In this document: piece by piece, positions 1-7,957 of the stretch
Layout of the letters: every line of letters begins with the position of its first letter
How positions within the stretch are numbered: position 1 is the stretch's first letter
Assembly (NCBI GenBank): GCA_964555055.1
Contig: CAZKQW010000008.1
Location: 62,001 to 126,000, forward strand
Reading direction: 5' to 3'
From: GCA-016699445 sp964555055
GTDB taxonomy: Bacteria > UBA10199 > JACPAL01 > GCA-016699445
Length of the DNA: 64,000 nt
Made by a program: the position numbers and the translations under genes
Notes under the pieces: model-generated
Databases searched by the model: none
Told to the model about the DNA's origin: nothing
Seen by the model: only the letters and a program-made list of their open reading frames with translations

Positions 1-102
1 GAACTTCAAGCGTCACGACTTTTTTAAGCTTTAAGATTTTTTTAAGTGTCGACAGTGCTTTGAAAAGGTTGCTATCTTTTTTTATTTTTCTAAGCTCTTT
101 TT

Positions 103-684
103 ATGCCGTTTTATTTAGAAATAGGTCCGGGGCGAGGGGACTTTCTTTTGGCGCTGGCTCGCGAAAACCCAACTGACTCCTTCGCGGCCGTCGAATATAA
201 GCCGAAACGTACGGAAAAAATCAGACATCGCATCGAAAAAGCGGGACTTACGAACATCACTCTTTACGCGGGAGACGCCCGAAAAGTCCTGTCCGACAAA
301 GAACCCATTCCCTGCCCCATCGCCGATGGGAGTGTGAGGAAAATCTATGTTCTTTTTTCCGATCCTTGGCCCAAACGACGTCATGCGCCCCATCGTTTGT
401 TCCGTCAGGATTTTTTGGAGATGATGTACCGCATCTTGGAGTCCGGAGGGGAAATTTACGTGGCCCACGACGATCCAAAATATTTGACGGAAATCAAAGA
501 ACTCTTCCGAAAAAATAGCGCGCGATTCGTCGAACTCGGCCCGTGGGACATCCAAACCATGACATTTTACGGGGAAAAATGGCTGAAAGAAGGCCGATCG
601 CTCGAGTTCTTCCATTACCGAAAAATTGACACGGATTTGCGGGATCATTTAGCCCTGCCCTGCCTCATGCCTGATAACCCCTAG
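103..684 (+). CDS. trmB: tRNA (guanine-N7-)-methyltransferase
   Basis: Predicted SAM-dependent enzyme that methylates G46 of tRNA in the cytosol. The SAM-binding loop EIGPGRG is at residues 6-12, and the family signature SDPWPKRRHAPHRL lies near residue 87; these two motifs identify TrmB. At 193 residues it is shorter than typical bacterial TrmB (about 210-240), because the SAM motif starts almost at the initiator Met. An in-frame TAA at 91-93 excludes an upstream extension, and no clear Shine-Dalgarno precedes the ATG. queF follows 8 nt downstream, so the two tRNA-modification genes probably form one transcript. The family is secure; the exact start is less so. Confidence 0.9.
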   Translation: MPFYLEIGPGRGDFLLALARENPTDSFAAVEYKPKRTEKIRHRIEKAGLTNITLYAGDARKVLSDKEPIPCPIADGSVRKIYVLFSDPWPKRRHAPHRLFRQDFLEMMYRILESGGEIYVAHDDPKYLTEIKELFRKNSARFVELGPWDIQTMTFYGEKWLKEGRSLEFFHYRKIDTDLRDHLALPCLMPDNP

Positions 685-692
685 GAGACCCC

Positions 693-1049
693 ATGTCCAC
701 ACAGCCTTCTAAAACCATCGACACTTTTCCGAACCCTCAACCGGACCGCGACTACGTCATCACTTCCGTTTGCCCGGAATTCACCAGCCTTTGCCCCAAA
801 ACGGGACAACCTGATTTCGCGACGATCACCGTCGCCTACATCCCGAACCAGCTCTGCATCGAGCTGAAATCCCTCAAACTCTATTTTTGGTCCTACCGTA
901 ACGAAGGAGCCTTCTTCGAAAAAGTGACCAATCAGATCTTGAACGATCTCGTCAAAGCCTCACAGCCTCGTTGGATGGAAGTGATCGGAGCCTTCAATGT
1001 GCGGGGCGGGATCACGACCACGATCGCCGCATCCTTCGGCAAAAAATAA
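693..1049 (+). CDS. queF: NADPH-dependent 7-cyano-7-deazaguanine (preQ0) reductase, short QueF
   Basis: Reduces preQ0 to preQ1 in the pathway to queuosine. It is a 118-residue protein of the short unimodular QueF type. The catalytic Cys34 sits in FTSLCPKTGQPDFA together with the general acid Asp41. The family motif ELKSLKLY (57-64), which binds NADPH, follows. It lies 8 nt after trmB, another tRNA-modification gene. No preQ1 riboswitch was seen before it. The next gene runs convergently after about 90 nt in which I see no clear terminator. Confidence 0.93.
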   Translation: MSTQPSKTIDTFPNPQPDRDYVITSVCPEFTSLCPKTGQPDFATITVAYIPNQLCIELKSLKLYFWSYRNEGAFFEKVTNQILNDLVKASQPRWMEVIGAFNVRGGITTTIAASFGKK

Positions 1050-1140
1050 TCGTCCGCGCTTTAGGGGAGTAAATAGATCGGTTATTAGTGACTGCAAAAC
1101 AGGGCCATACTGTCGTCTCTATCACTCGCTGTTAGTACGG

Positions 1141-3072
1141 CTATTTTTCGGTGAAATGAAATTCCACCCGACGGTTTTGCCGGCGACCTTCCTCGGTATC
1201 TTCCTGCGAGACCGGGAATTGGGTTCCGAGACCTTTGGGCACGATCCGTAAATCGTCCGGGACTCCCTTGATCTTCAAATACTGACTGACCACTTGAGCT
1301 CTTTGGAGGGAAATTTTCTCATTGGCTTGTCGGGTCCCCCGTCGGTCCGCATGCCCGATGATTTCCAGGCGACCGATCTCGGGATGCCGGAGCAAGGCAT
1401 CCGACACGTGATTGAGGATTTCCTTAGCCTCGGCGCTTAAGGAGGTTTTATTGAATTCGAAGTGAACGGGAGCGATCGTATGAATCTCTCCCTTGACGAC
1501 CGTCACTCCCGATTCAGGGCAACCATCCCCATCCGCGATCCCGTTTAAATCCTCAGGATCTTGAGGGCAATCGTCGAACGCGTCCGGAAGGCCATCCCGA
1601 TCCGTATCCTGTCCGTTCATTATCAAGTTCAACGCCTGCTTTTCGGATTCGGTCTTTGCGAGTAAAGGCAGGACCTCTTGCCTCAAGTCGAAATATTGGA
1701 GACACGTGGGATCGTGAACGGCCGGATCGAAGTCCACGCGTGATTGGGGACAATTCTGCTTGATGGCTAAAAGCACTTCATTGAAATGGGACGTGTCATT
1801 TCCGGTCAAAAGGACGATCCTTTCCTTGACTTTGAAGAACTTAAGACAATCCGGATTGTGCTTTTCGGGATCGAAGAGCTTCGCATCTTCGGGACAACTC
1901 TGTTGGAGAGCTAAAACCACTTCTCCGAATTTCTCAGGCGTCATTTGAAGGGTCAACTGTACGACTGCGTCTTTGATTTGAAAAAACATCGCGCAGTCCG
2001 GATCGTCGGTTTTCGGGTTGTATTCGGAAACTTCCAAAGGACATTTGCCTTTCAGGAAGACAACCCTATCTTCGATGTTTTCGGGAACAATCCCTAAAGT
2101 CACTTCCATCATGCGCAAGTTTTCCTGATCCTTGATGCGGTACGACGATTCAGGACCTGTATAGGCCATGTTAACGATACCTTGAATCTTCGCTCCGCGT
2201 GCCCCGCACACAAGGCACGTGCCGATACCGCTTCCAAGCTTGAAGCCAGAATCGCGTACGTTCCATTGAGCGCCCGCGATGAAAGAAGTCGGAGACATGT
2301 CCTTTTTCCCGAAATGATTGAGCGAAGAAGTGGCGGAAAGCTCACCGGAAATGGTGACGGTGTCACTCACGCGCCCTGCCAAACCGGCTCCCGCCAAGAG
2401 CCTCATCTGATAGTCGATGTTATTTAACGTCACGCGCTCCGTGTAGTACTGAAGGCCGAGATTAAAAGCCGCCCGTAATTTTTTCGAAAAAAGATAATCA
2501 CCGATCGCCTTTAAGCCACCGGTGACGCCTTTTTCTCCGAGGAATTTTTGATGACCTTTGGTCGGTATCGTAGCGAAAGGCTCCAAAGCGAATCCAAAAC
2601 GATGCCGATAATGGTTCACAAGGCCTAATTTGGAAGAAATGCGGATGTCTCCCACAGAGGAAACGGTTTGCGCAGCCGGCAAAGGGCTGACGGTCGGATC
2701 TTTGAATAAAGCATAGCTGACGTAAGGGAAAGTCACCGATATTTGGACCGCATCCGTGAGACCGACGCCGGCGGATAGAAAGTGGATGAGGGACCTCTCG
2801 ACCGAGTTATTGATGACAGTGCCGGAAGCGTTCAAGAGACTAAGACTTTTATAAAGAAACTGGTTCGAAAGCTCGACGGAAAACTGCTTTTGATAAAGGC
2901 CTTCTGAAGAAGGATTCGCCAAAAAGTAACGTTCTCCGACGACGGGCCAAGCGTCGAAAGCTTGGAATTGATTCGTGCGAGCCTCGGCCGAAGAGAGCAT
3001 GGAAGCCATCATAATCCCGAAAACGGAAACTGAACGAAGAAGGCGGCGAAAATGAGACAGGATTTTTTTCAT
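1141..3072 (-). CDS. OmpA-family outer-membrane protein with Cys-containing internal repeats
   Basis: 643 residues. A signal peptide (about 1-31, ending Ser-Ala-Glu-Ala) is followed by a region of about 270 residues with the alternating pattern of a beta-barrel. Three tandem units of about 48 residues start at Cys344, Cys393 and Cys441; each reads CP, then a D/N-P pair, then D-C or T-C, then an aromatic pair. A thrombospondin-type-3 Ca-binding segment (DTDRDGLPDAFDDCP, 489-503) leads into a C-terminal OmpA peptidoglycan-binding domain (about 534-640) with GHADRRGT. The expected role is an outer-membrane protein tied to the cell wall; what the barrel does is unknown. It is divergent from the GH17 gene with 57 nt between starts. 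Confidence 0.85.
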   Translation of the reverse strand: MKKILSHFRRLLRSVSVFGIMMASMLSSAEARTNQFQAFDAWPVVGERYFLANPSSEGLYQKQFSVELSNQFLYKSLSLLNASGTVINNSVERSLIHFLSAGVGLTDAVQISVTFPYVSYALFKDPTVSPLPAAQTVSSVGDIRISSKLGLVNHYRHRFGFALEPFATIPTKGHQKFLGEKGVTGGLKAIGDYLFSKKLRAAFNLGLQYYTERVTLNNIDYQMRLLAGAGLAGRVSDTVTISGELSATSSLNHFGKKDMSPTSFIAGAQWNVRDSGFKLGSGIGTCLVCGARGAKIQGIVNMAYTGPESSYRIKDQENLRMMEVTLGIVPENIEDRVVFLKGKCPLEVSEYNPKTDDPDCAMFFQIKDAVVQLTLQMTPEKFGEVVLALQQSCPEDAKLFDPEKHNPDCLKFFKVKERIVLLTGNDTSHFNEVLLAIKQNCPQSRVDFDPAVHDPTCLQYFDLRQEVLPLLAKTESEKQALNLIMNGQDTDRDGLPDAFDDCPQDPEDLNGIADGDGCPESGVTVVKGEIHTIAPVHFEFNKTSLSAEAKEILNHVSDALLRHPEIGRLEIIGHADRRGTRQANEKISLQRAQVVSQYLKIKGVPDDLRIVPKGLGTQFPVSQEDTEEGRRQNRRVEFHFTEK

Positions 3073-3129
3073 AAGCGATATTTTGCGAAGACGATAGCGA
3101 AAAGGTTCCGATCATGCAATGGATAGATC

Positions 3130-4872
3130 ATGCCTTTTTTCACGCTTCGAATAACAGCCGCCATGGCGTTGATCCTCTCTTTTATCGGTGTTCGCGCATC
3201 CGCCGAGTCACCGAAACTCCAATGCGTTTCTTACGCCGCTTTTCAAAACGAGGAAGCTCCGTGGAAATTAAAAAATCCCGGTTTTAAGATATCCCCGCAA
3301 CGCGTCGAAGAGGATTTGAAAATCATCGCCGCAAAATTTCGATGTTTACGCATTTACTCGATCACTGGACTCGAATTCCTTCCGGATCTGGCATCTAAGC
3401 ACGGGTTAAAAATATTATTCGGCATATGGATCAACGGCGATCCGGTGGCCACACAAGACGAAATCATGCGAGCGGTCGCCGTCGCGAAAGCGCATCCGGA
3501 CACGATCCAAGCCGTCATTGTGGGCAACGAAGCCCTTTTAAGAAAGGAAGTGAGCCCGGAATCCCTCGTTTCTTATCTCAATAAAGTAAAATCCCTACTA
3601 CCGAAATATCCCGTCACATACGCGGATGTTTGGGAGTTTTGGCTCAAGAATCCGAAGGTGGCCGCAGCCGTGGACTATGTGACGATTCACATCCTACCCT
3701 ATTGGGAAGACGATCCCGTACCGGTCGATCAAGCCAGCCGGCATGTGGAGGAGATTTACGAACGGGTTGCGAAGGCTTTCCCTTCCAAAAAGATTTTCAT
3801 CGGCGAAACCGGCTGGCCCAGTCGTGGACGCATGCGCGAAGGAGCGCTCCCATCAGTGGAAAACCAAGAACGTTTCATTCGAGACTTTCTGATACTCGCC
3901 GAGGAGAAACACTACGATTACAATCTTATCGAAGCTTTCGACCAACCGTGGAAGCGTTATAACGAAGGAACGGTCGGCGGGTATTGGGGATTGCTGCACC
4001 GTGAGAACCCTAACTCTCTCGCATTCGACGTATCGCATAAAGTCGAAGGATTTGGATTTCCGAGTCGAGACCGGCGGGAAACAGTCGTCGGAGTTTTTTT
4101 GATTTCCATCGGGTGGTTTCAAGCCGCGTCCCTTTGCCTCCGAATCTTTTTCAAAATGCGGACGACGACTCTATCGGGTTTACTCCAAAAATTATTTTAC
4201 GCGGCCGCTTTATGGATCAGTCTGGGGCTTGTCTTTGATCCGCGTTACCGCGAATTTCCCAATCTGGTTTTCCTGCCAGCCTCACTCCTGCTCGCTTATA
4301 AAAATTGGATGGATCGGAAAAAAAACGATCAAAGCATCAGGCATTTTTTTTGGAGCTGGCTCTTTTTGGGATCCAGCTTGGCCATTCTCCTACAGGAGGG
4401 CTTTTTAAATTCGCAATCGAGCCTTTGGATTCTGAACAATATTCTTCTATTTATTTCCTTATGGAAGCATCGTGATTACGAAGAATGCACGAAACGCGAA
4501 TTCTTCTTCATAGTGATCATAATGCTTTCCTATTTGGCGGGTTTTTGCCTGCGCTATTTATGGATGGAATCGGAAAGTGTCGCTCAGGTTTGTTCGGATG
4601 CCTTGCTTCGTTACCAGAGTCCAAGCATCTGCCAAGCCCGGGATTTTTTCGGGATGCTTATCCATTATAAAGCTTTCGCGAATTTCGCCTTCATCCTATT
4701 GGCCTTCCATCTTTTCGTGCGGGGTGAATGCCTGCCGAAATTAGCTTTGGCATCCAGTGTGGTGGGGTTAGTGTTGTATCAAGTGGATTGGGCGGGAGTT
4801 TCTTTTCTCCTTTCCTTAGTTTCCTTGCTTCCTGTAAGACAAAAATCGCTTCTTAATGAAAGGACCCCATGA
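3130..4872 (+). CDS. Membrane-anchored GH17-like beta-1,3-glucan hydrolase or transglucosylase
   Basis: 580 residues with a signal peptide (about 1-25) and a (beta/alpha)8-type domain (about 28-300) resembling glycoside hydrolase family 17. The likely acid/base is Glu134 in VGNEAL and the nucleophile Glu226 in IGETGWPS, the two positions conserved in GH17. Residues about 318-575 form a polytopic membrane region with roughly eight hydrophobic stretches. In pseudomonads similarly anchored GH17 domains are known as glucan transglucosylases acting in the periplasm; that function here is inference. The stop overlaps the start of the next membrane-protein gene by 4 nt (ATGA), so the two are translationally coupled. 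Confidence 0.8.
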   Translation: MPFFTLRITAAMALILSFIGVRASAESPKLQCVSYAAFQNEEAPWKLKNPGFKISPQRVEEDLKIIAAKFRCLRIYSITGLEFLPDLASKHGLKILFGIWINGDPVATQDEIMRAVAVAKAHPDTIQAVIVGNEALLRKEVSPESLVSYLNKVKSLLPKYPVTYADVWEFWLKNPKVAAAVDYVTIHILPYWEDDPVPVDQASRHVEEIYERVAKAFPSKKIFIGETGWPSRGRMREGALPSVENQERFIRDFLILAEEKHYDYNLIEAFDQPWKRYNEGTVGGYWGLLHRENPNSLAFDVSHKVEGFGFPSRDRRETVVGVFLISIGWFQAASLCLRIFFKMRTTTLSGLLQKLFYAAALWISLGLVFDPRYREFPNLVFLPASLLLAYKNWMDRKKNDQSIRHFFWSWLFLGSSLAILLQEGFLNSQSSLWILNNILLFISLWKHRDYEECTKREFFFIVIIMLSYLAGFCLRYLWMESESVAQVCSDALLRYQSPSICQARDFFGMLIHYKAFANFAFILLAFHLFVRGECLPKLALASSVVGLVLYQVDWAGVSFLLSLVSLLPVRQKSLLNERTP

Positions 4873-5399
4873 CCTTACCCTCCTTCGCACCCGATGCTTG
4901 GTTACGCATTCCCATTTACGTCGCCTTCGGGATCGTCTCTGAAGTCCTTTTTACGGCCATCTGGGATTTGATCCACCCCGGCTTTATCCATTCATGGAGC
5001 GCCAAAGGCGACCACAGGACACCGAAGAGCAAACGGCGCCCCTCTTCCTTAAGCCGTGATCCGCGAGCCATGGGTTATACCTTTTTATGGATGGTACCCA
5101 TTTACATGGCTCTGGTCTTCATGGAACCTCTATCGGCGTCCATCGATGGTTGGCCCTTAGTCTTAAGAGGACTTTTATATCTCGGCCTTATTTGGACGAT
5201 CGAGTACATCGGAGGCTGGCTGATCGAAAAAGCGACGGGGCACATCCCATGGGACTATTGGTATTCAAAATATTCCCTGCATGGCCATATACGCTGGGAT
5301 TTCGCCCTTTTTTGGTTCATTTTCGGATTATTAGCGGAATCCCTCTCGAAAAAGTTGATCCTACTGACGCCAGCAATTAAGTCGGCTTTCTTTTCCTAA
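4869..5399 (+). CDS. Small polytopic membrane protein (CmpB/PF06541-like)
   Basis: 176 residues with about four hydrophobic segments. The block EYIGGWLIEK...WDYWYSKYSLHGHI near residues 116-145 resembles the Trp-Asp-Tyr / Asn-Leu-x-Gly-x-Ile pattern that I recall from the family named putative ABC-transporter type IV (PF06541). The family has no firmly known activity. The start overlaps the GH17-type gene by 4 nt, so a joint role in envelope glucan handling is reasonable but unproven. ppnP follows after 17 nt with a good AAGGAGG ribosome-binding site. Confidence 0.65.
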   Translation: MTLPSFAPDAWLRIPIYVAFGIVSEVLFTAIWDLIHPGFIHSWSAKGDHRTPKSKRRPSSLSRDPRAMGYTFLWMVPIYMALVFMEPLSASIDGWPLVLRGLLYLGLIWTIEYIGGWLIEKATGHIPWDYWYSKYSLHGHIRWDFALFWFIFGLLAESLSKKLILLTPAIKSAFFS

Positions 5400-5416
5400 C
5401 CCTAAGGAGGAACCTC

Positions 5417-5734
5417 ATGCAGACTATCCGCTTCGAAAACGTCAGTGTGGACGCCAAAGCCAACATCTATTTCGACGGCAAGGTCGTCAGCCATACGATC
5501 CTGGACAAGGGAGCCAAAAAGACCCTCGGATTGATCTATCCCGGAACTTTCCTCTTCAATACGGGAGCCCCGGAAAAGATGGTCATCACCGCGGGGCATT
5601 GCTCCGTAAAGCGAAAGGATGATGCCGCTTGGGCTGATTATCCGGCTGGCACGGAATTTTCCGTTCCCGGCAACTCGTCCTTCGAGATCAAAGTCGAAAA
5701 CGGCATCGCGGAGTATATTTGCCTTTTCGAATAA
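5417..5734 (+). CDS. ppnP: Pyrimidine/purine nucleoside phosphorylase (DUF1255 type)
   Basis: 105-residue cupin-fold protein of the YaiE/PpnP family, which phosphorolyses a broad range of nucleosides for salvage. Recognised from the whole-length pattern: NIYFDGKVVSH near the N-terminus, GLIYPGTFLFNTGAPEKM in the middle and GTEFSVPGNSSFEI plus EYICLF at the end. It is about ten residues longer at the N-terminus than the E. coli protein. A strong AAGGAGG precedes the ATG. It stands between an envelope pair and a TetR regulator and may belong to the preceding transcript. Confidence 0.9.
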   Translation: MQTIRFENVSVDAKANIYFDGKVVSHTILDKGAKKTLGLIYPGTFLFNTGAPEKMVITAGHCSVKRKDDAAWADYPAGTEFSVPGNSSFEIKVENGIAEYICLFE

Positions 5735-5744
5735 ACGCACTTTC

Positions 5745-5759
5745 TTGACAAGCGCTGTC
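5745..5759. promoter_or_regulatory. Possible -35 box and imperfect operator before the TetR gene
   Basis: TTGACA (5745-5750) matches a sigma-70 -35 element. It merges into GACA-agcgc-TGTC, an imperfect dyad 23-37 nt upstream of the TetR start. Self-repression through such a dyad would be normal for this family. The -10 expected about 17 nt downstream is poor, so this is tentative. Confidence 0.35.
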
Positions 5760-5781
5760 CCAACCCCTACTCGCCGCCTCC

Positions 5782-6378
5782 ATGTCCGGACCTAAAGAAC
5801 AAGCGAAGGAAGAGAGGCGCCGTCAGCTATTGGACGCGAGCCTGCAAGTCTTCGGCAAAAAGGGATACCACCAGACCCAAATCTCCGACATCATCCAGAA
5901 GGCGAAGGTCGCGCGCGGGACTTTTTACCTTTATTTCAACGGCAAACGGGAAATCTTCGCGGCTTTGATGGAGGAACTCTTCGCACGGGTGGCGTCACAG
6001 GTCCGAACCCTGCCGCGCGACGCGGTGGACCAAATCCCAGCTCAGCTCTTGGGGAATATCGAACGGATCACGTCCCTCTTGCTAGACAATCCCCTCCTTG
6101 CCCGCCTTCTCTTCGCGGAGGCCATGGGCTTGGATAAGGAGCTCGATACCCAACTCCGGAATTTCTACTCGCAGATCCTCGACTACATCCGCCGTGGACT
6201 CAAACAGGGCCAAGAAATGGATTTCGTGCGCGAAGGAGATATCACGATCATGTCGATCGCTCTTTTAGGTTCGCTTAAAGAAATTCTCTATCAAAACCTC
6301 TTAGGAGCCGAAAAGATCAATCGCTCCATCCTCATGCCCGAAGTCTACGCATTCGTCTTGGCTGCCATCAAAAAATAA
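5782..6378 (+). CDS. TetR/AcrR-family transcriptional regulator
   Basis: 198 residues. The N-terminal helix-turn-helix (about 12-58: RRQLLDASLQVFGKKGYHQT, then ISDIIQKAKVARGTFYLYF) is a classic TetR_N domain. The helical C-terminal ligand domain (about 75-198) is not assignable to a ligand class. It lies immediately upstream of a cytochrome P450 in the same direction, with 174 nt between them that contain three dyad-symmetric sequences. This suggests control of the P450 in response to a hydrophobic ligand, as in other TetR-P450 pairs; that link is inference. Confidence 0.9.
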   Translation: MSGPKEQAKEERRRQLLDASLQVFGKKGYHQTQISDIIQKAKVARGTFYLYFNGKREIFAALMEELFARVASQVRTLPRDAVDQIPAQLLGNIERITSLLLDNPLLARLLFAEAMGLDKELDTQLRNFYSQILDYIRRGLKQGQEMDFVREGDITIMSIALLGSLKEILYQNLLGAEKINRSILMPEVYAFVLAAIKK

Positions 6379-6434
6379 CGGTTATTCAGGGTTTCGGTAA
6401 AGGCGGTCAAAACGCGAAGAGCGTGTCTTTTGAA

Positions 6435-6516
6435 AATATTTTTTCCGAAATATTCCTAAAAAAATCAATGATCTGCTGATTCACGTGAATATCATGACAC
6501 AACTCTTATCGAGTTG
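6435..6516. promoter_or_regulatory. Cluster of three dyads between the TetR and P450 genes
   Basis: Three inverted repeats precede the P450 gene: AATATTT-N6-AAATATT (6435-6454), the perfect 12-mer ATTCACGTGAAT (6479-6490), and CAACTC-N5-GAGTTG (6500-6516). Any of them could be the site for the adjacent TetR protein. A weak -10-like TATCAT (6490-6495) abuts the second one. No convincing -35 was found. Confidence 0.45.
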
Positions 6517-6552
6517 CGGCGATGTCCCTTCATCGAATTTTAAGGAGATATT

Positions 6553-7914
6553 ATGCCGAATGATATGGGAGCTTCCCTATTTCCCCCTAAGTTGCCCTTG
6601 AGAGATGCGCTTCCTTTTATAGGAGCCTTAGCCATCGGCGTGGACGTCCTGACGGTCGCAGCACGTCTCCACGATCAGTATGGAGATGTGTTTACCCTCG
6701 ATTTGGCTGGCAAACACCTGATGACTCTTGTCTCTGGCGACTCCAATGTGCGCAACCTGCTTAAAAATCCTATGATGGATAAAGGCGCCCGCTTCCATCA
6801 AATCTTCGCAGACGTATTTGGTCAAAATGTTTTTACGGATCCGCGTGCACCGGCCTCCGTGACCCGCCAACAAATGATGGGTTGCTTCGTAAGGGATAGA
6901 GTCAAAGCTTACGTTCCCATGATTTATGCCGAAACCCAAAAGTGGGTGACAAGTCTTCAGGAAGGCCAAGAAATCGATATGGACCGTGAGATGCAAAAAC
7001 TCACGTTCCGCATTGCGGCTCAATTCCTTTTCGGCGTCGATCCTCAGGATCCTCGACTTTCGGCTGATGCCGAAGCATTTTATACATCTTTGTCGGTTCT
7101 TTTGGAAATCGTGATCAAACGCGTCAATCTGCCGTTCCCTTTCATGGAAAAAATAGAAGGCTTGTTTTCCAAGTCCACGGTAAGAAAGCATCAGGACGTC
7201 ATTCGGGGTTTCGTCAAAATAATCATCGCCCAGCGGAGAAACATGCTCGCATCGGGTACCAAACCTCCGGATCTTTTGACACAACTCATCGAGAGTGGCC
7301 TTCCCGAAGAAAAACTCATCGGAGAAATCATCGTCCTTCTCATTGCTGGACACGAGACGACGGCCCATTCCTTGACTTATACGTACACATCCATCACGCA
7401 AGATTCCGGTTTAAGAGCTAAATTAATGCAAGAAGCGGCCAGCCTTCCTGAACACCCAGGATCTGAGGATATCCAGAATTTAAGTTCCACGGAAGCGGCT
7501 GTTTGGGAATCGCTAAGAATGAATCCGACCGCGCCTTTCGTAGCACGAAGACCTCTAGAAGACGTCCCGCTGGGATCCTATATTTTACAAGCCGGCCGCG
7601 ACGTCGTCGTTAACTTGGCTCAAGCGGGGAGAGATCGGGAAGTCTGGGGAGATAACGCCGATCATTTCAATCCCCAAAGATTTGTGGAAAATCCGAATGC
7701 GAAAAGGCAAGTGCTCGCTTTTGGGTATGGTCCTCGTGCTTGTTTAGGGGCCGTCTTAGCTGGATTAGAAATGCCCACCGTACTCGCAGCCATTTGCGGA
7801 AGCGTAGAATTGTCGATGGTCCAACCCTCTTCAGGTGGGGACATGAAACAAAGACTCCTCCTCACGGCAAGTCCGGCTGCACCCGTCAAGATGAGGGCTC
7901 ATAAGCTGCGATAA
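6553..7914 (+). CDS. Cytochrome P450 monooxygenase
   Basis: 453-residue soluble P450. The I-helix oxygen-activation motif AGHETT is at 265-270, the K-helix E319-S-L-R322 is intact, and the heme-binding loop FGYGPRACLG places the iron-ligating thiolate at Cys397. It lacks an N-terminal membrane anchor, as is usual in bacteria, and has no fused reductase, so electron partners must come from elsewhere. The substrate cannot be read from the sequence. A good AAGGAG precedes the ATG. The upstream TetR gene probably controls it. It runs convergently into the dehydratase-activase operon. Confidence 0.93.
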   Translation: MPNDMGASLFPPKLPLRDALPFIGALAIGVDVLTVAARLHDQYGDVFTLDLAGKHLMTLVSGDSNVRNLLKNPMMDKGARFHQIFADVFGQNVFTDPRAPASVTRQQMMGCFVRDRVKAYVPMIYAETQKWVTSLQEGQEIDMDREMQKLTFRIAAQFLFGVDPQDPRLSADAEAFYTSLSVLLEIVIKRVNLPFPFMEKIEGLFSKSTVRKHQDVIRGFVKIIIAQRRNMLASGTKPPDLLTQLIESGLPEEKLIGEIIVLLIAGHETTAHSLTYTYTSITQDSGLRAKLMQEAASLPEHPGSEDIQNLSSTEAAVWESLRMNPTAPFVARRPLEDVPLGSYILQAGRDVVVNLAQAGRDREVWGDNADHFNPQRFVENPNAKRQVLAFGYGPRACLGAVLAGLEMPTVLAAICGSVELSMVQPSSGGDMKQRLLLTASPAAPVKMRAHKLR

Positions 7915-7957
7915 AACATTCGAAACTCTGCCTTCCGGCGGTTCTTTCCTTTAATTT

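Noticed and set aside
68..79. GTTGCTATCTTT shared with 63110-63121
   Set aside because: A 12-nt match is expected by chance in 64 kb, and neither copy fits a promoter.
6628..7401. 257-residue minus-strand frame over the P450
   Set aside because: Antisense to conserved P450 sequence, no domain.
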